This document shows, one piece after another, positions 5,427 through 6,780 of a stretch of DNA of 6,780 nucleotides. The notes beneath the pieces were generated by a model. It was not told the DNA's origin, did not search any database, and worked only from the letters and a program-made list of their open reading frames with translations. Position 1 is the first letter of the stretch, and the number at the start of each line of letters is the position of its first letter. The translations under genes and the position numbers were made by a program. Source of the stretch: Candidatus Dormiibacterota bacterium (GTDB lineage: Bacteria; Chloroflexota; Dormibacteria; UBA8260); the NCBI GenBank assembly GCA_955652545.1, contig CATPCA010000070.1, positions 1-6,780 on the forward strand. Reading direction: 5' to 3'.

Positions 5427-6780
5427 TCAGCGACGCCGAGCGCGTCCCACCGATGCGCCGTCGATCATTGTGGCGGCAGACGCCGCAATGGTTAGCGCGC
5501 CGCAGGAGGTGCTCTCGGCAACGAGCTGGCGGACCATGGCATCCGCCCGGGCTGCCTTCCCATTCATGACCAGCGACTGCGTCTGCAACACCTGGGTTCT
5601 CAGCTCCTCGAGCCGGTAGCCACCGCTCCGAAAACCGTCCACGGCCGCAGCCAGGTGGTCCGCCGCGGACGCGGCGTCGCCTCCCGCCAGCGCAAGGCGC
5701 CCGCGCGATCGATGCAGGTGCGCGGTGTTCATCCGACCCCGTGGTTGTGCGCTGACATCTTCAACCAGCCGGGCGGCGTCGTCGGTGCGCCCTGCCGCGA
5801 GCAGCGCTTCCACCGCGGCGTCGGGAAGTGAGGTGCCCGCTGCCCACCATGCTGAGGGCAGCACGCGCTCTGCCACCTCGAGTGCGCCGCCAACGTCCTG
5901 CGTGGCGAGCCGGAAGCGAAGGATCTCCCACCACTGTTCGGCGAGTTCCTGCCGCTCGAGGTCGTCGTCCAGCGCTGGGACCAGCACCCTGGCCTCATCG
6001 AAGCGACCAAGCTCGCCGAGGATGACCGAGAGCACACCGCGACCCCATGTGAGTGGTGTTCGGGTGCCGTACTGGTCCGCGAGCCGGTTGAGGTGCTCGA
6101 TGGCGGCTGCGGCTTTTTCCAACTCCGCAGCCCAGAGGTGCAGCCAGCCCGCGTAGTACGCGGCCATCATCTCGGTCCAGGGATCCTGCGTGCGCTCCCC
6201 GTACAGCTCTAGCAGCGGACGGCACTCGGCGACCCGTCCATACGACTCGAGCACGCTGAGGGTGTTGCTGAGGGCTTGGCGGGCAAGGTCGTGCAGCTCG
6301 AGGGACGTTGCCTCGTCAAAGGCGCGACGAAGGTGGACCAAGCCGTCATCGAGGCAGCCCTGGTCGCACTGTGCGGAGCCCAGCCAGAGCGCGGCCGCGA
6401 TGCGAGCATTGGTGGCATCCGCCCGATCGGCGATGTCAGCGGCGCGGGCCGCCAACTCCTCGGCGGCGGAGAACTCGAGCTGGTACGTGTGCAGGCTCGA
6501 CAGCCGAACGTACGCCGTGGCCAGCTCCTCGCTCGGTCCCGCCACCTCGAGCGCCTGCCGTGCGAGTTCGTATTCTCCGCGCGCCCGCTGATGCTGAGAA
6601 CGCTCCCAGCAACAGCGGCCGAGGCTCAGGCGATGGCGCGCTGCTTCAAGGTGGTCGCCGTGCTGGTCGAGCAACGCCACGCCGCGCTCGAGCCGCTCCT
6701 CTGCGCTCGCCGCGTCTCCGGCTCGATGACCGGCCTCGCCCCAGAGACAGAGCAGGCGACCCCGCTCGCCGTCGTCGTCG
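5427..6780 (-). CDS. TPR-like repeat protein, C-terminal part of a probable large regulator (5' end outside window)
   Basis: The frame is open from the right edge to TGA at 5427-5429, giving 450 visible residues. A GTG at 6680 could be read as a start, but the same helical pattern continues upstream of it (GDAASAEERLERGVALLDQH), so the gene very likely begins beyond the window. The protein is Ala/Leu/Glu-rich and all-helical, with repeated helix pairs of about 35-45 residues: A-x-x-x-L-G/S at helix starts, G/A at turns, and A-x-x-x-x-x-x-A-L-E-x-A helix ends, as in tetratricopeptide repeats. Such TPR arrays form the C-terminal half of actinobacterial LuxR/MalT-like, SARP/BTAD or adenylate-cyclase-linked AAA regulators, where they sense a ligand or partner. 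The end (ASVGRARRR) has no LuxR-type helix-turn-helix, so any DNA-binding or cyclase domain would be at the unseen N terminus. The regulator assignment is inference; a stand-alone TPR scaffold is the alternative. Confidence 0.82.
   Translation of the reverse strand, partial: DDDGERGRLLCLWGEAGHRAGDAASAEERLERGVALLDQHGDHLEAARHRLSLGRCCWERSQHQRARGEYELARQALEVAGPSEELATAYVRLSSLHTYQLEFSAAEELAARAADIADRADATNARIAAALWLGSAQCDQGCLDDGLVHLRRAFDEATSLELHDLARQALSNTLSVLESYGRVAECRPLLELYGERTQDPWTEMMAAYYAGWLHLWAAELEKAAAAIEHLNRLADQYGTRTPLTWGRGVLSVILGELGRFDEARVLVPALDDDLERQELAEQWWEILRFRLATQDVGGALEVAERVLPSAWWAAGTSLPDAAVEALLAAGRTDDAARLVEDVSAQPRGRMNTAHLHRSRGRLALAGGDAASAADHLAAAVDGFRSGGYRLEELRTQVLQTQSLVMNGKAARADAMVRQLVAESTSCGALTIAASAATMIDGASVGRARRR

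Noticed and set aside
6190..6591. Plus-strand open frame of 133 codons
   Set aside because: Ser/Arg/Ala-rich antisense shadow of the TPR gene.
6771..6780. GTC trinucleotide repeat at the right edge
   Set aside because: It encodes a short Asp run within the open TPR-protein frame and is only about three units long.

Overview
The window is high-GC DNA with GC-rich third codon positions, several GTG starts, and long chance open frames opposite the genes. It suggests a high-GC Gram-positive bacterium (Actinobacteria or close relatives), an assignment resting on composition and gene families only. I see no tRNA, rRNA, CRISPR array, transposase or phage gene.

Layout from left to right: (1) the last 75 codons of an aldehyde dehydrogenase enter from the left edge and are followed by a perfect 11-bp GC-rich hairpin, a likely terminator. 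(2) A small gene for a dimeric alpha/beta-barrel (ABM-like) protein lies at 457-744. (3) Convergent to it, with a 20-base gap, are two minus-strand membrane-protein genes, probably one transcript read leftward: an LPG-synthase-type flippase-like protein (PF03706 type, 2562-1558) and a YczE/YitT-type protein (1490-765). (4) Divergent from them, across about 120 bases, is a long plus-strand gene for a fused polytopic-membrane/spermidine-synthase-like protein. Its family-typical first membrane helix lies upstream of the first in-frame ATG. The best-supported start is an ATC codon at 2685, eight bases after an AAGGAG ribosome binding site. (5) A short possible gene of about 61 codons follows at 5186-5371. 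(6) From the right edge a minus-strand gene for a tetratricopeptide-like all-helical protein runs leftward. Only its C-terminal 450 residues are visible; it is probably the sensor or scaffold part of a large ATPase-type regulator.

The middle of the window (765-5063) is a divergent cluster of three integral membrane proteins, one carrying a cytosolic SAM-fold domain. A shared role in modifying or moving a membrane lipid or small polar metabolite is possible, but this is inference from adjacency. The most notable points are the non-canonical ATC start, the Asp-to-Pro change at the usual catalytic position of the spermidine-synthase fold, and the internal duplications in two of the membrane proteins. 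All gene families here look known, and I do not see clear evidence of a wholly new system.
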